From: UBA1127 sp034422455
GTDB lineage: Bacteria > Chloroflexota > Dehalococcoidia > Lucifugimonadales > UBA1127
Direction: 5' to 3'
Length of the DNA stretch: 64,000 nucleotides
Assembly: GCA_034422455.1 (NCBI GenBank)
Contig: DAOUJQ010000008.1
Span: 62,001 to 126,000 of the forward strand
Part shown: positions 8,153-16,923 of the stretch, in pieces
Numbering within the stretch: the stretch's first letter is position 1
How the letters are laid out: every line of letters starts with the position of its first letter
Notes under the pieces: model-generated
Told to the model about the DNA's origin: nothing
The model's database searches: none
Seen by the model: only the letters and a program-made list of their open reading frames with translations
Program-made: the position numbers and the translations under genes

Positions 8153-8938
8153 TCAGGACGGCTTGCGCCGTGTGAAGAGCAGCCCGCTCCAGGTGTTGTC
8201 GATGGCGGCCACCTTGTAGTCGACCAGCCCAGCCGCGAGCCCCGCCTCGCGCACGGCCTGTTGTGTCACGTCCGTCGCGATGCCGGACGCCCGCTTGGGC
8301 CACGCCATCCACAGCCCGCCGCGTTCGGCGACGGCGTCGATGGCGCGGGGTAGCCCATCCCCCATTTCGGCCATTGAGCCGAGGAACCAGACGGCCAGCG
8401 GCGCAGGCGCGCTCGCGTCCCAGTCCAGCACGACGCTATCGGGCAGCGGCCCAAGCGTCCGCTCGAAATCATCCGGCGCGCCCAGCAGGTTCACCGTCAT
8501 GCCCGGCTTGATGCCGAGCTTCTTGGGCAGCGGTGTGCCGGAGTACCCCGCGAACAGCGACTCGGGCACGACCGGCGACTCCGGTGGGTGCGCGATGGCG
8601 TCCGCCAGGGCATCGCTGACGGCGCCCCAGTCGGCGTATCTGGCGTCGGGAAGGACCTCGCGGAGCTGGGCGACCTTGTCCGGCGCGCCGCCCGCGAAGA
8701 CCATGGGCACGTGCCGCGTCGACTTGCGCTCACGAAGGGAGATGGCCAGCTCGCGCATGTGGGACGGCACGCGGGTGATGTCGAAAACGTAGGCGTCCGG
8801 CGGCGTCTCCCACACCTTCTTCAGCGCGTCGCGGTCCTCCAGTGGGTCGAAGGCCACGTCGTAGCCCAGCCGCCGCAGGTCGGCTATCCGCTCCACAGCC
8901 TCCAGGGCCCGCAGGTGGACTAGGCGCACCCTGGGCAT
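8153..8938 (-). CDS. DUF3052-family protein with N-terminal receiver-like region
   Basis: 261 residues. The C-terminal half (about 135-255) has the DUF3052 pattern: KKLGIKPGMTVNLLGAPDDF, then GGLWMAWPKRASGIATDVT and VDYKVAAIDNTWSGLLFTRR. The N-terminal half (VRLVHLRALEAVERIADLRRLGY..., DAYVFDITRVPSHMREL) resembles a response-regulator fold but lacks an obvious phosphorylation cluster. The role is unknown to me. It sits between xth and hemL in the same run, with two bases to xth, so it is cotranscribed with heme genes; a link to tetrapyrroles is only context. Confidence 0.75.
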   Translation of the reverse strand: MPRVRLVHLRALEAVERIADLRRLGYDVAFDPLEDRDALKKVWETPPDAYVFDITRVPSHMRELAISLRERKSTRHVPMVFAGGAPDKVAQLREVLPDARYADWGAVSDALADAIAHPPESPVVPESLFAGYSGTPLPKKLGIKPGMTVNLLGAPDDFERTLGPLPDSVVLDWDASAPAPLAVWFLGSMAEMGDGLPRAIDAVAERGGLWMAWPKRASGIATDVTQQAVREAGLAAGLVDYKVAAIDNTWSGLLFTRRKPS

Positions 8939-8940
8939 GG

Positions 8941-9720
8941 CTAGCCGCTCACCTCGATGTCGATGCCCACGGGGCAGTGGTCGGACCCCATGACCTCCGG
9001 CAGGATGAAGGCGCCCTTGATCCGGTCCTCCAACGATTTGCTGGCGTAGAAGTAGTCAATGCGCCACCCCACGTTCCGGTCCCGGGCCCGGCTGATCATG
9101 TCCCAGTACGTGTAGTTGCCCGGCCCGTCGTCGAACATGCGGAAGGTGTCCAGGTGCCCGTGTTCCAGCAGCTTGTCAATCCATTCCCGCTCGATGGCGA
9201 GGAAGCCGGACACTTTCTCGTTTTCCTTGGGCCGCGCCAGGTCGATGGCCTTGTGCGCCGTGTTCACGTCGCCGCAGATGACGACGTTGCGACCGGCCGT
9301 CGTCTGCCCGTCGATGTGCTGCAAAAAGGCGTCGTAGAAGCGCATCTTGTAGTCGAGCCGCTCGTCGGAGCTCTTGCCGTTGGGGAAGTAGACCGCGTAG
9401 AGGAGGAAGTCGCCGTAGTCGGCGATGAGCGTCCGGCCCTCGCTGTCGAACTCGTCCACGCCGAAGCCCACCTTGACCGACGACGGCTCACGCTTGGTAT
9501 AAATCGCGACGCCGCTGTAGCCCTTGCGCTCCGCGGAGGCGAAGTACGCGTGGTACCCTTCGACCTGTAGAAGCGATGCCGGAAGCTGCTCCTGGTGCGC
9601 CTTCGTCTCCTGGATGCACAGCACGTCCGGGTCTGCCTCCGCCATCCACTCGAGGAACCCCTTCTTCAACGCGGCGCGGATGCCGTTCACGTTCCATGAG
9701 AGCAGTCTGAGGGTCGCCAT
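8941..9720 (-). CDS. xth: Exodeoxyribonuclease III (AP endonuclease)
   Basis: 259 residues, an ExoIII/EEP-fold nuclease. Seen: LRLLSWNVNGIRAAL, CIQETKAH with the metal-binding Glu, GDVNTAHKAIDLARPKEN, WRIDYFYAS and the terminal GSDHCPVGIDI with catalytic Asp-His. It cuts abasic sites and trims 3' blocks in base-excision repair. Its ATG overlaps the hemB stop codon (TAATG), so translation is probably coupled. Finding a repair enzyme inside a heme operon is unusual but may reflect oxidative-stress coupling. Confidence 0.95.
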   Translation of the reverse strand: MATLRLLSWNVNGIRAALKKGFLEWMAEADPDVLCIQETKAHQEQLPASLLQVEGYHAYFASAERKGYSGVAIYTKREPSSVKVGFGVDEFDSEGRTLIADYGDFLLYAVYFPNGKSSDERLDYKMRFYDAFLQHIDGQTTAGRNVVICGDVNTAHKAIDLARPKENEKVSGFLAIEREWIDKLLEHGHLDTFRMFDDGPGNYTYWDMISRARDRNVGWRIDYFYASKSLEDRIKGAFILPEVMGSDHCPVGIDIEVSG

Positions 9721-10703
9721 TACTCCTCCCTCCGCAGCCAGCGGGCCACGTCCTTGGCGAAGTAGGTGATGAGGATGTCCGCGCCCGCGCGCTTGATGGC
9801 CGTGAGCACCTCCATGACCACGCGGCCCTCGTCCAGCCAGCCGGCCTGCCCCGCCGCCTTGATCATGCTGTACTCGCCGCTCACGTTATAGGCCGCCAGC
9901 GGGTGCGGGAACGCCTCTCGCGCCGCCCGGATCACGTCCAGATACGCCAGCGCGGGCTTGACCATCAGGATGTCCGCGCCTTCGGCCGCGTCCTGCTCCA
10001 GTTCGCGCATCGCCATGCGGGCGTTGGCCGGGTCCATCTGGTAGCCGCGCCGGTCGCCCACCTGCGGCGACGAGTCCGCCGCCACGCGGAAGGGCCCATA
10101 GAACGCCGACGCGTACTTGGAGGCGTAGGCCATGACCGGCGTGTCCTCGAAACCGGCGTCGTCCAGCGCCGAGCGGATTGCCGTCACCTGCCCGTCCATC
10201 ATCGCCGACGGCGCGACGACGTCCGCCCCTGCTTCGGCGTGCGACACCGCCGTCCTGGCCAGCAGGTCAAGCGTCGCGTCGTTGTCGACGGTCGCCCCGT
10301 CAAGGATGCCGCAGTGCCCGTGGTCCGTGTACTCGCACATGCAGACGTCGGTCACCACGGCCAGCCCAGGCACGGCGGCCTTGATGGCGCGCACCGCCTC
10401 CTGCACCACGCCCTCCGGCGCGTATGCCTGGGACCCGACGTCGTCCTTCTCGTTCGGCAGCCCGAACAACAGCACCGCCGGGATGCCCAGCGACGCCACC
10501 TCGCGCGCCTCGTCGGCCAGCGCCGATATCGGCAACTGGTAGCACCCCGGCATCGGCTCGATCGGCTGCGGCGCGCCGCCCGCCTCCGTCACGAAAAGCG
10601 GGTAGATGAACGACGACGCCGACAGCCGCGTCTCCTGCGCCAGCCTGCGCACGGCGTCGGATCTGCGAAGCCGCCGCAACCGCACGGTTGGAAACTCTGC
10701 CAT
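9720..10703 (-). CDS. hemB: Delta-aminolevulinic acid dehydratase (porphobilinogen synthase)
   Basis: 327 residues. It condenses two 5-aminolevulinate molecules to porphobilinogen. The two active-site lysines are in ASKYASAFYGPFR and LMVKPALAYLD. The cysteine-rich metal site is TDVCMCEYTDHGHCG, three Cys, the zinc-dependent type. The N-terminal RLRRLRRSDAVRRL is typical. It starts 51 bases after the cobA-hemD stop and overlaps xth by one base. Confidence 0.97.
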   Translation of the reverse strand: MAEFPTVRLRRLRRSDAVRRLAQETRLSASSFIYPLFVTEAGGAPQPIEPMPGCYQLPISALADEAREVASLGIPAVLLFGLPNEKDDVGSQAYAPEGVVQEAVRAIKAAVPGLAVVTDVCMCEYTDHGHCGILDGATVDNDATLDLLARTAVSHAEAGADVVAPSAMMDGQVTAIRSALDDAGFEDTPVMAYASKYASAFYGPFRVAADSSPQVGDRRGYQMDPANARMAMRELEQDAAEGADILMVKPALAYLDVIRAAREAFPHPLAAYNVSGEYSMIKAAGQAGWLDEGRVVMEVLTAIKRAGADILITYFAKDVARWLRREE

Positions 10704-10754
10704 GACTCCCTCCAGACCTGACTATTCGCAGGGCCGAATGCCCCGCCGGTCATG

Positions 10755-12275
10755 CTACCCGGCCTGCCGCGCGAACCACCCCTCCAGCGCGTCCACCATG
10801 CCGGGAATCGTGTACTCCTCGCCGACGGCGTCCACCCGCACGCCGAGCCCCCGCGCCGTCTCGGCTGTGATCGGCCCGATGCACGCCACGGCGCACCCGT
10901 TCACCAGCGACACGTCGCCCTCCAGCGCGTCCACTAGTCCGCGCACCGTCGACGAGCTCGCGAACGTAACGGCTTCCAGCCCGTCCGCAAACACCGACCG
11001 CGCCCGTTTCGTCACGTCCTCCGCCGGGGCCGCCCGGTACAGCAGCGCCTCGTCTACGACCGCGCCCGCGGCCCGCAGCGCCTCCACCAGCAGCGTCCTG
11101 CCGCCCTCGGCGCGCGGCAGCAGCACTCGGTCGCCGGGGTTCAGCCGCGTCGTCAGTCCTTCCGCCAGCGACTCCGCCACGTACGACTCCGGCATGTAGT
11201 CGGCCCGGATGCCGTGCTCCGCGAGCGCGCGCTCCGTGCCCGGCCCGATGACCGCCGCCTGCGACCGCCCCAGCGACCGCGCGTCCATGCCTCGCGCCGC
11301 CAGCCGCTCGAAGAAGATGCGGACGCCGTTGGCGCTGGTGAACACCAGCCACCGGTACGCGTCCAGCCCGTCGAGCGCCCGCTCCAGCGTCGCCGCGCCG
11401 TCCAGCGGCTCCACCGCGATGACCGGCAGCTCGACGGGCGCCGCTCCCCGCTCTGCCAGCAGCAGGCTCAGCGCCGAGGCCTGCTGCCGCGTCCGCGTGA
11501 CCAGTACGCGCTTCCCGAACAGCGGGCTCGTGTCGAACCACCGCAGCTGCTTGCGCATCGCCGCCACCGGCCCCACGACCGTCACCGCCGGCGGCCGCAG
11601 CCCCGCATCGGCCACGCGCTCCACCACGTTCGACAGCTCGCCCGACACCGTTCGCTGCGCGGGCGTCGTGCCCCACTCGACCACACACACCGGCGTGTCC
11701 GGCGGCTTGCCCGCCGCCGTCAGCGCGCCCACCACGGACGGCAGCGTCTCGACGCCCATGAGCACGACCAGCGTGTCCACGCGCGCCATCGCGTCCCAAT
11801 CGACGCCGGACGACGCCCGCGACGGGTCCTCGCTGCCGGTCACCACCGCGAAGCTCGCCGCCACCTTGCGCTGCGTCACCGGGATGCCCGCGTACGCCGC
11901 CGCCGCGATGGCCGACGTAACGCCCGGCACAACCTCGAACGGCACGTCCGCCGCCGCCAGCGCGAGCGCCTCCTCGCCGCCGCGCCCGAAGACGAACGGG
12001 TCGCCGCCCTTGAGCCGCACCACGCGCCTGCCCGCGGTGCCGTGCTCCACCAGCAGCGCGCTGATCTCGTCCTGCGACATCACGTGGTCGCCGCGCCGCT
12101 TGCCCGCGTTGATGACCAGCGCGTCGGCGCGGGCGTGCTCCAGCAGCCGCTCGTCGATGAGCCGGTCGTGCACCACCACGTCGGCGGTCTGCAACAGCGC
12201 GAGCCCCTTGGCCGTGATGAGGCCGGGGTCGCCCGGGCCCGCGCCCACCAGCGAGACCTTTCCCGGCCCGCTCAT
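10755..12275 (-). CDS. cobA-hemD: Uroporphyrinogen-III C-methyltransferase / uroporphyrinogen-III synthase fusion
   Basis: 506 residues, two enzymes in one chain. Residues 1 to about 245 are the SAM-dependent SUMT: KVSLVGAGPGDPGLITAKG, then RLKGGDPFVFGRGGEEAL and PGVTSAIAAAAYAGIPVTQR. Residues about 255-506 are HemD, starting LFGKRVLVTRTRQQASAL, with FTSANGVRIFFERLAARG and VTFASSSTVRGLVDAL. HemD makes uroporphyrinogen III from hydroxymethylbilane; SUMT methylates it twice to precorrin-2. The fusion commits the product toward siroheme, cobalamin or Ahb-type heme. Its ATG overlaps the hemC stop (ATGA). Confidence 0.96.
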   Translation of the reverse strand: MSGPGKVSLVGAGPGDPGLITAKGLALLQTADVVVHDRLIDERLLEHARADALVINAGKRRGDHVMSQDEISALLVEHGTAGRRVVRLKGGDPFVFGRGGEEALALAAADVPFEVVPGVTSAIAAAAYAGIPVTQRKVAASFAVVTGSEDPSRASSGVDWDAMARVDTLVVLMGVETLPSVVGALTAAGKPPDTPVCVVEWGTTPAQRTVSGELSNVVERVADAGLRPPAVTVVGPVAAMRKQLRWFDTSPLFGKRVLVTRTRQQASALSLLLAERGAAPVELPVIAVEPLDGAATLERALDGLDAYRWLVFTSANGVRIFFERLAARGMDARSLGRSQAAVIGPGTERALAEHGIRADYMPESYVAESLAEGLTTRLNPGDRVLLPRAEGGRTLLVEALRAAGAVVDEALLYRAAPAEDVTKRARSVFADGLEAVTFASSSTVRGLVDALEGDVSLVNGCAVACIGPITAETARGLGVRVDAVGEEYTIPGMVDALEGWFARQAG

Positions 12276-13198
12276 GCCACGCCCTCCGTCAGCAGCGCCG
12301 ACGCCCCATCCTGCAGCAGCCGTTGCGCCAGCGCCTCGCCGAGCGCGTCCGCGTTGGCCGCGTCGCCCGACACCGTCGCGCGGTAGCGCTGCGCGCCGTC
12401 GACGCTCGCCGCCATGCCCGACACGCTAAGCCGCCCGCCGGCCACGACGCCGTATGCGCCCATCGGCGTGCGGCACCCGCCGCCCATCGCGCGCAGGAAC
12501 GCCCGCTCCGCCGTGACGGCGGCGTGCGTGTCGGCGTGGTCCAGCGACGCCAGCGTCCCGAGCAACTCCCCGTCGCCCGAACGGGTCTGCACCGCGATTG
12601 CCCCTTGCCCGACTGCTGGCGTGAACGTCTGCGGGTCGAGGTACTCCGTTGCTTCTTCCAGCCGCCCCAGCCGCAGCAGCCCCGCGGCCGCCAGCACCAG
12701 CGCGTCGTACGATCCGTCCTGCATCTTCTGTATCCGCGTGCCCACGTTCCCCCGCACGGGCATGACCGTCACGTCCGGACGTACCGCCCGCACGAGCGCT
12801 TCCCGTCTCGGGCTGCTTGTCCCGACGACGGCTCCCTCCGGCAGCTCGGCCAGCGTCGCACCGTCACGGCTCACCAGCACGTCGCGCGGGTCCTCGCGCT
12901 CCAGCACCGCGGCCACCGCCAGCGACCCCGGCTGCGTCGCCGACATGTCCTTCAGGCTGTGTACGGCCACGTCGATGCTCCCGTTTAGCAGCGCCGCCTC
13001 CAGCTCCTTGGTGAATACGCCGAGCCCAAGCTCGGCCAATGGGGTTTCCTGCGAGGCGTCGCCGGTCGTCGTCACAACCTGCACGTCGACGGTCACGTCG
13101 GGGTGCGCCACGCGCAGTTGGTCGACGGCTCGTTGGGTCTGGGCCAGGGCCAGCGGGCTCCCCCGCGTGCCTGCAACGATGCGGCTGAGGGCGGCCAC
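12272..13198 (-). CDS. hemC: Hydroxymethylbilane synthase (porphobilinogen deaminase)
   Basis: 308 residues from a GTG at 13198, directly after the hemA stop at 13201. It polymerises four porphobilinogens. Seen: RIVAGTRGSPLALAQTQRAV, HSLKDMSATQPGSLAVAAVL, GTSSPRREALVRAVRPDV, and the dipyrromethane-cofactor Cys in AMGGGCRTPMGAYG. The longer in-frame reading upstream is inside hemA and is not plausible. It overlaps the next gene by four bases. Confidence 0.96.
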   Translation of the reverse strand: MAALSRIVAGTRGSPLALAQTQRAVDQLRVAHPDVTVDVQVVTTTGDASQETPLAELGLGVFTKELEAALLNGSIDVAVHSLKDMSATQPGSLAVAAVLEREDPRDVLVSRDGATLAELPEGAVVGTSSPRREALVRAVRPDVTVMPVRGNVGTRIQKMQDGSYDALVLAAAGLLRLGRLEEATEYLDPQTFTPAVGQGAIAVQTRSGDGELLGTLASLDHADTHAAVTAERAFLRAMGGGCRTPMGAYGVVAGGRLSVSGMAASVDGAQRYRATVSGDAANADALGEALAQRLLQDGASALLTEGVA

Positions 13199-13200
13199 GG

Positions 13201-14502
13201 CTAGCCCCGTTCTGCGGAGACGCCGCTCGGGTCTTCCTCGGCCTCGTCCTCCGGGGCCTCGTCCAGCCGGAAGAGCCAGCGCAGCGCCTGGATGTCCTCT
13301 GGGCGGCCCTCCGCCTTGACCCGCGTCACGGGGTGGTGCAGCAGCTTGTTCACGAGCGCGCGGCTCAGGGCGGACACCGTCTCCTGGTCCTCCGCCGACA
13401 GGTGTCCCAGCCGCCGAAGCGCCCGCCCAAGCTCCTGCTCCCGCAGCGTCTCCACCTGCTCCCGCAGCTCCACCAGCGTCGGCACCACCCGCAGCGAGTC
13501 CCACCAGTCGACGAACTTGGTGACCTCCTCCTCGACGATGGCCTCGACGTGCGTGGCCTCCTGCTGCCGCCGCTGCCGGTTCACCTCCGCAACACGGTCG
13601 AGGTCGCCCATGTCCGCGACGTTCACGCCTATGATGTTCCGGACTTCTGGATCAACGTCGCGCGGGAGGGCTGCGTCCAGCAACAGCAGCGGCCTGCCGC
13701 CGCGAATCCCAACGGCGGCCGAAACGTCACGGTGCGTGACAATGTAGCTCTGCGACCCGGTGCACGAGATGACGACGTCGCTTCCCGCCAGCGCTTCCGG
13801 CAGGCTCTCCAGCGGCAGCACGTCCGCGCCTCCGAGGTCGCTCGCCAACTCCGCTGCCCGGTGCGGTGTCCGGTTCATCACCGTGAGCCGTGCGATGCCG
13901 GCGTTCTGCAGCGCCAGCGCCGCCAGCCGTCCGGCCTCGCCCGCGCCGACGACCAGCGCCTTCGCGTCGTCGAGCCGTCCCAGCGTGCGCCGCGCCAGCT
14001 CCACGAAGGCGTAGCTGACCGACTGTGCGTTCCGCCCGATCTCCGTCTCGTTCCGCGCCCGCTTGCCCACGCGCAGCGCCTGGTGAAAGGCGTGTGTGAT
14101 GGGCGATACGGCGGTCTTGGCTGCAACCGCCGACCCGAACGCCTCCCGCACCTGCCCGAGCACCTCGGACTCGCCGAGGATCAGCGAGTCCAGGCTGCAG
14201 GCGACGCGGAAGAGGTGCCGCGCGGCGGCGTCATGCTGGTGCGTGTACACGTATTCGGCCACGGAGTCGTACGGGATGCCGTACTCGACCAGGAGCTGCG
14301 CGGCATCGACCCGCGCCTCCTCCATGTCCTCCGCCAGCGTGTAGAACTCCGTCCGGTTGCACGTGTGCAGCACGACGGCGTGGCCCGTGCGCTCCGCCAG
14401 CCGCCGGTTCGCGCCCTGCAGGTCCTCGCCCACCACGGCGAGCTGCTCCAGCGCCTCCAGCGGCGCCGTGCGGTGGTTGACGCCCACGACGGCCAGCTTC
14501 AC
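13201..14502 (-). CDS. hemA: Glutamyl-tRNA reductase
   Basis: 433 residues, the first step of the C5 pathway, reducing glutamyl-tRNA(Glu) to the semialdehyde. Seen: KLAVVGVNHRTAPLEALEQL, the catalytic Cys in VLHTCNRTEFYTL, GESEVLGQVREAF, SVSYAFVELA, the NADPH site ALVVGAGEAGRLAALAL, and a C-terminal dimerisation domain with LRALR-like helices and RVKAEG. Start chosen: GTG at 14502, which overlaps the TGA of the upstream gene as GTGA. The acidic C-terminal tail after residue 415 is a little longer than usual. Confidence 0.96.
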   Translation of the reverse strand: MKLAVVGVNHRTAPLEALEQLAVVGEDLQGANRRLAERTGHAVVLHTCNRTEFYTLAEDMEEARVDAAQLLVEYGIPYDSVAEYVYTHQHDAAARHLFRVACSLDSLILGESEVLGQVREAFGSAVAAKTAVSPITHAFHQALRVGKRARNETEIGRNAQSVSYAFVELARRTLGRLDDAKALVVGAGEAGRLAALALQNAGIARLTVMNRTPHRAAELASDLGGADVLPLESLPEALAGSDVVISCTGSQSYIVTHRDVSAAVGIRGGRPLLLLDAALPRDVDPEVRNIIGVNVADMGDLDRVAEVNRQRRQQEATHVEAIVEEEVTKFVDWWDSLRVVPTLVELREQVETLREQELGRALRRLGHLSAEDQETVSALSRALVNKLLHHPVTRVKAEGRPEDIQALRWLFRLDEAPEDEAEEDPSGVSAERG

Positions 14503-15173
14503 GACGCCACCGCCTGTGTCCAGTTGGGCCACGACTCCAGAAGCTCGGTCAGCCGGGCCTCCGCACCAGCGATGTCCCCGTTCTGGTACAGCGACAGCAC
14601 CTCGTCGTTCAGCGACGCCTGCCATCCTTCCGGATCGACCATGACGGAGCGCGACCGCAGGTCTGCCCGCACGCGGCCCACCATCTCCGCGAGGTCCGCG
14701 AAGGCGAGGGCGTCGTTGGCCTCCAGCGACTCCCGCAGCTTTCGAGCCAGCGCGGGGGCCAGCCCGCCTGTGGACATCGCCAGCGTCACGGGCCCGCGCC
14801 GCACGATGCTCGGCGCGATGAACGTGCACAGGTGCGTCACGTCCACCACGTTGAGCGGCACGTTCCGCTCTGTGGCCTCGCGCGACACGGCCTCGTTCAC
14901 GTCGGAGTCGTCCGTCGCAGCGATGGCGATGAACGCTCCTGCCAGGTCGCCGGGCTCATACGTCCGCTCGTGCAGCGTCACCGCCCCGGCGTCAGCCAGC
15001 GCAAGCACCCGCGCCGTGCTCTCTGGCGCGACGACGGTTACCTCGGCGCCCGCCTCCAGCAGGCCCTCCACTTTGCGCTCGGCAATCGTGCCGCCGCCGA
15101 TGACGATGCACTTCCGCCCTTCCACGGTGAGGAAGACGGGGTAGTGCTTGTGTGTGGCCGTGCGCTGCGCCAT
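14499..15173 (-). CDS. Precorrin-2 dehydrogenase / sirohydrochlorin ferrochelatase (Met8/CysG N-domain type)
   Basis: 224 residues from the ATG at 15173. The NAD-binding site is CIVIGGGTIAERKVEGLLEA; the catalytic Asp is in PLNVVDVTHLCTFIAPSIVR, followed by GPVTLAMSTGGLAPALARKL. It oxidises precorrin-2 to sirohydrochlorin; in the Met8 family the same Asp also supports iron insertion to siroheme. No separate ferrochelatase is in the window, so a dual role here is likely but inferred. Placed between the AhbA-AhbB gene and hemA, it supplies the substrate for siroheme decarboxylation. Confidence 0.93.
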   Translation of the reverse strand: MAQRTATHKHYPVFLTVEGRKCIVIGGGTIAERKVEGLLEAGAEVTVVAPESTARVLALADAGAVTLHERTYEPGDLAGAFIAIAATDDSDVNEAVSREATERNVPLNVVDVTHLCTFIAPSIVRRGPVTLAMSTGGLAPALARKLRESLEANDALAFADLAEMVGRVRADLRSRSVMVDPEGWQASLNDEVLSLYQNGDIAGAEARLTELLESWPNWTQAVAS

Positions 15174-15195
15174 AGTCGTTCTCTGTTCCTCGCCT

Positions 15196-16227
15196 CTACA
15201 CGAAGTAGCGGACGCGCGTCTTCTTGTACTCGCGCGTGCTGTACAGCAGCAGGTAGTCGTCGACACCCGTCAGCTCGCTCAGCTCCTTGGCAACGTCCTC
15301 GCAGCGGGCGCGGCTCGTCGCGTGGATCATCGCGAAGTGGCTGTACTTCCAGTCGGGGAAGATGGGCCGCTCGTAGCAGTGGCTCACCCAGCGCGAGTTG
15401 GCCAGCGCCTGCCCCACCTCCAGCTTGCGCTCCTCCGGGACGTTCCAAACGGACATCGCGTTGGCGCGGAAGCCAGCCTTCCGGTGGTGCAGCACCGCGC
15501 TGTAGCGGCGCATGACGCCCCGCTCCTCGAAGCCGCGCAGGATGTCGAACATCTCAGCGGGCGTCAGCCCAAGCCGCGACGCCATCTTGTCGAACGGCCG
15601 CACGTCCAGCGAAAGGTCTTCCTGCACCTCCCGCACCACCTGTACCTCGAAGTCGGTCAGGTGCTCCACCCTATTCCAGCTCTCGTTGTCCGGGTGGTAG
15701 TCGGCGGCGTTGCCCTCCTCGTTTACCATGTCGAAGTTGACGCCGATCTTGAAGAAGCGCAGCGTCGGCAGTAGCCGCCACGACTCAACGTGGGTCTCCT
15801 CCGCCATGCGGGCTGCCGTCTCCTCCAGGCTCTCGTATGGCGGCACCGCCAGCGTAAACCACAAGTTGTACTCGTGGCCCACGCGGGCGTAGTTGTGGCT
15901 CACGCCCGGGTGCTTGTTGATGGCAAGGGCGCCCTTGTGCAGCAGGTCCTCCGGGTACCGGAAGGCGATGAGCGACGTCTTGTAGCCCAGCCGCCGGGTG
16001 TCGAAGATGCCGCTGATTTGCCGCACGACGTTCTCCCGCCGCAGCCGCCGGATCCGCTCGATGACCTCCTGCTCATCCATGCCAAGCTCTTGGCCGATGG
16101 CCGAGTAGGGCCGCTCATCCATCGGAAATGCCGTCTGAATGACGTTCAGGACCTCCCGGTCCCGCAGGTCCATCTCTGCGGCCCGGCCCTCTGCGGGCGG
16201 AGCGCTAGGCGCTTCCCTTGTTGCCAT
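15196..16227 (-). CDS. ahbAB: Siroheme decarboxylase, AhbA-AhbB (NirDL-like) fusion
   Basis: 343 residues with two Lrp/AsnC-like halves in tandem. Each has a winged-helix start (LRDREVLNVIQTAFPMDERP; DLSLDVRPFDKMASRLGL) followed by an AsnC-type ligand domain. Half one has GVSHNYARVGHEYNLWFTLA; half two has the decarboxylase signature SHCYERPIFPDWKYSHFAM and ends YSTREYKKTRVRYF. The family removes two acetate carboxyls from siroheme to give didecarboxysiroheme, used for Ahb heme and for heme d1. Most such systems use two proteins; here both are in one chain as in NirDL. AAAGGAGCC precedes the ATG, which lies 23 bases inside the regulator gene. AhbC and AhbD are not in the window. Confidence 0.93.
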   Translation of the reverse strand: MATREAPSAPPAEGRAAEMDLRDREVLNVIQTAFPMDERPYSAIGQELGMDEQEVIERIRRLRRENVVRQISGIFDTRRLGYKTSLIAFRYPEDLLHKGALAINKHPGVSHNYARVGHEYNLWFTLAVPPYESLEETAARMAEETHVESWRLLPTLRFFKIGVNFDMVNEEGNAADYHPDNESWNRVEHLTDFEVQVVREVQEDLSLDVRPFDKMASRLGLTPAEMFDILRGFEERGVMRRYSAVLHHRKAGFRANAMSVWNVPEERKLEVGQALANSRWVSHCYERPIFPDWKYSHFAMIHATSRARCEDVAKELSELTGVDDYLLLYSTREYKKTRVRYFV

Positions 16228-16879
16228 TCCGGCTCCTTTCGTATGCGTCTACCATGGCGATCATCACGACGTCGGCCACCGTCTCCACCGAGTGCCACGC
16301 CTGCGCCAGCGCGTCGGCGTCGGAGGCGCGCCGGCGGGCCATGGACCGCACCGACTCCGTCAACGGCGTGCGGAAGAAGACGAACGCCTCCATCAGCTCG
16401 CGCAGGCTGAGGCCCCGCTGCGTCAGCACCTCGCCGTATTCCTCTCCGATGACCCGTACCTCGTCCAGGGCCTGCGGCGACGGCCTTTTGCGCTCCATGA
16501 GGCTCTCGGTCACGTCCAGCAACCTGCGCCCGAAGAGCCGCATCCGCCCCTTGGCCGCCTCGTCCATCTCCTCGTACCACGGAAAGCTCTCGACACGGTC
16601 ACCGTGCAGCAGTCGTCGGATGCGGCGCGTCGTAACGGAGGTGATTGTCTGCGACGGCATGACGCGGCCCGAGGGCGACTCCGCCGCCCGCTGCATCGCC
16701 GCCAGCAGGTCCTCCCGCAGGAAGCGCCTATGCCCGCCCGGTGTCCGGAACGCGCGCACGACGCCTCCGTCCGCCCAGTTGCGCAGCGTCGTCTCGTTGA
16801 CGCCCATCAGACGGCAGGCGTCCCCAAGGGATACCCACCTGCTGCCGCTCCGTCTGCTTTCGGTTTCCTGCATCATCAC
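16205..16879 (-). CDS. MerR-like HTH regulator with RsbR-N-like helical domain
   Basis: 224 residues. Residues 14-55 are a MerR/excisionase-type HTH: WVSLGDACRLMGVNETTLRN followed by WADGGVVRAFRTPGGHRRFL. Residues about 95-215 are all-helical: GEEYGEVLTQRGLSLRELME, FVFFRTPLTESVRSMARR, VADVVMIAMVDAYERS, resembling the N-terminal helical (globin-like) domain of RsbR-type sensors. It is the first gene of the tetrapyrrole operon and overlaps ahbAB by 23 bases, so it very likely controls it. The ligand is unknown; a tetrapyrrole or redox signal is a guess. Three Met codons lie at the start; the first is used here. Confidence 0.82.
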   Translation of the reverse strand: MMMQETESRRSGSRWVSLGDACRLMGVNETTLRNWADGGVVRAFRTPGGHRRFLREDLLAAMQRAAESPSGRVMPSQTITSVTTRRIRRLLHGDRVESFPWYEEMDEAAKGRMRLFGRRLLDVTESLMERKRPSPQALDEVRVIGEEYGEVLTQRGLSLRELMEAFVFFRTPLTESVRSMARRRASDADALAQAWHSVETVADVVMIAMVDAYERSRNGNKGSA

Positions 16880-16883
16880 ACCA

Positions 16884-16909
16884 AAATCTAGGTAAATCTA
16901 AAGAAATCT
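16884..16909. repeat. Three AAATCT direct repeats at exact 10-bp spacing
   Basis: AAATCT at 16884-16889, 16894-16899 and 16904-16909, one helical turn apart, 5-30 bases upstream of the regulator's start codon. A/T-rich against a GC-rich background. They look like an operator array or a leader element. Confidence 0.55.
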
Positions 16910-16923
16910 TGGATTCGGCAAAA

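Noticed and set aside
6779..8353. 524-codon open frame on the plus strand
   Set aside because: Antisense shadow of hemL with Arg/His-rich nonsense composition.
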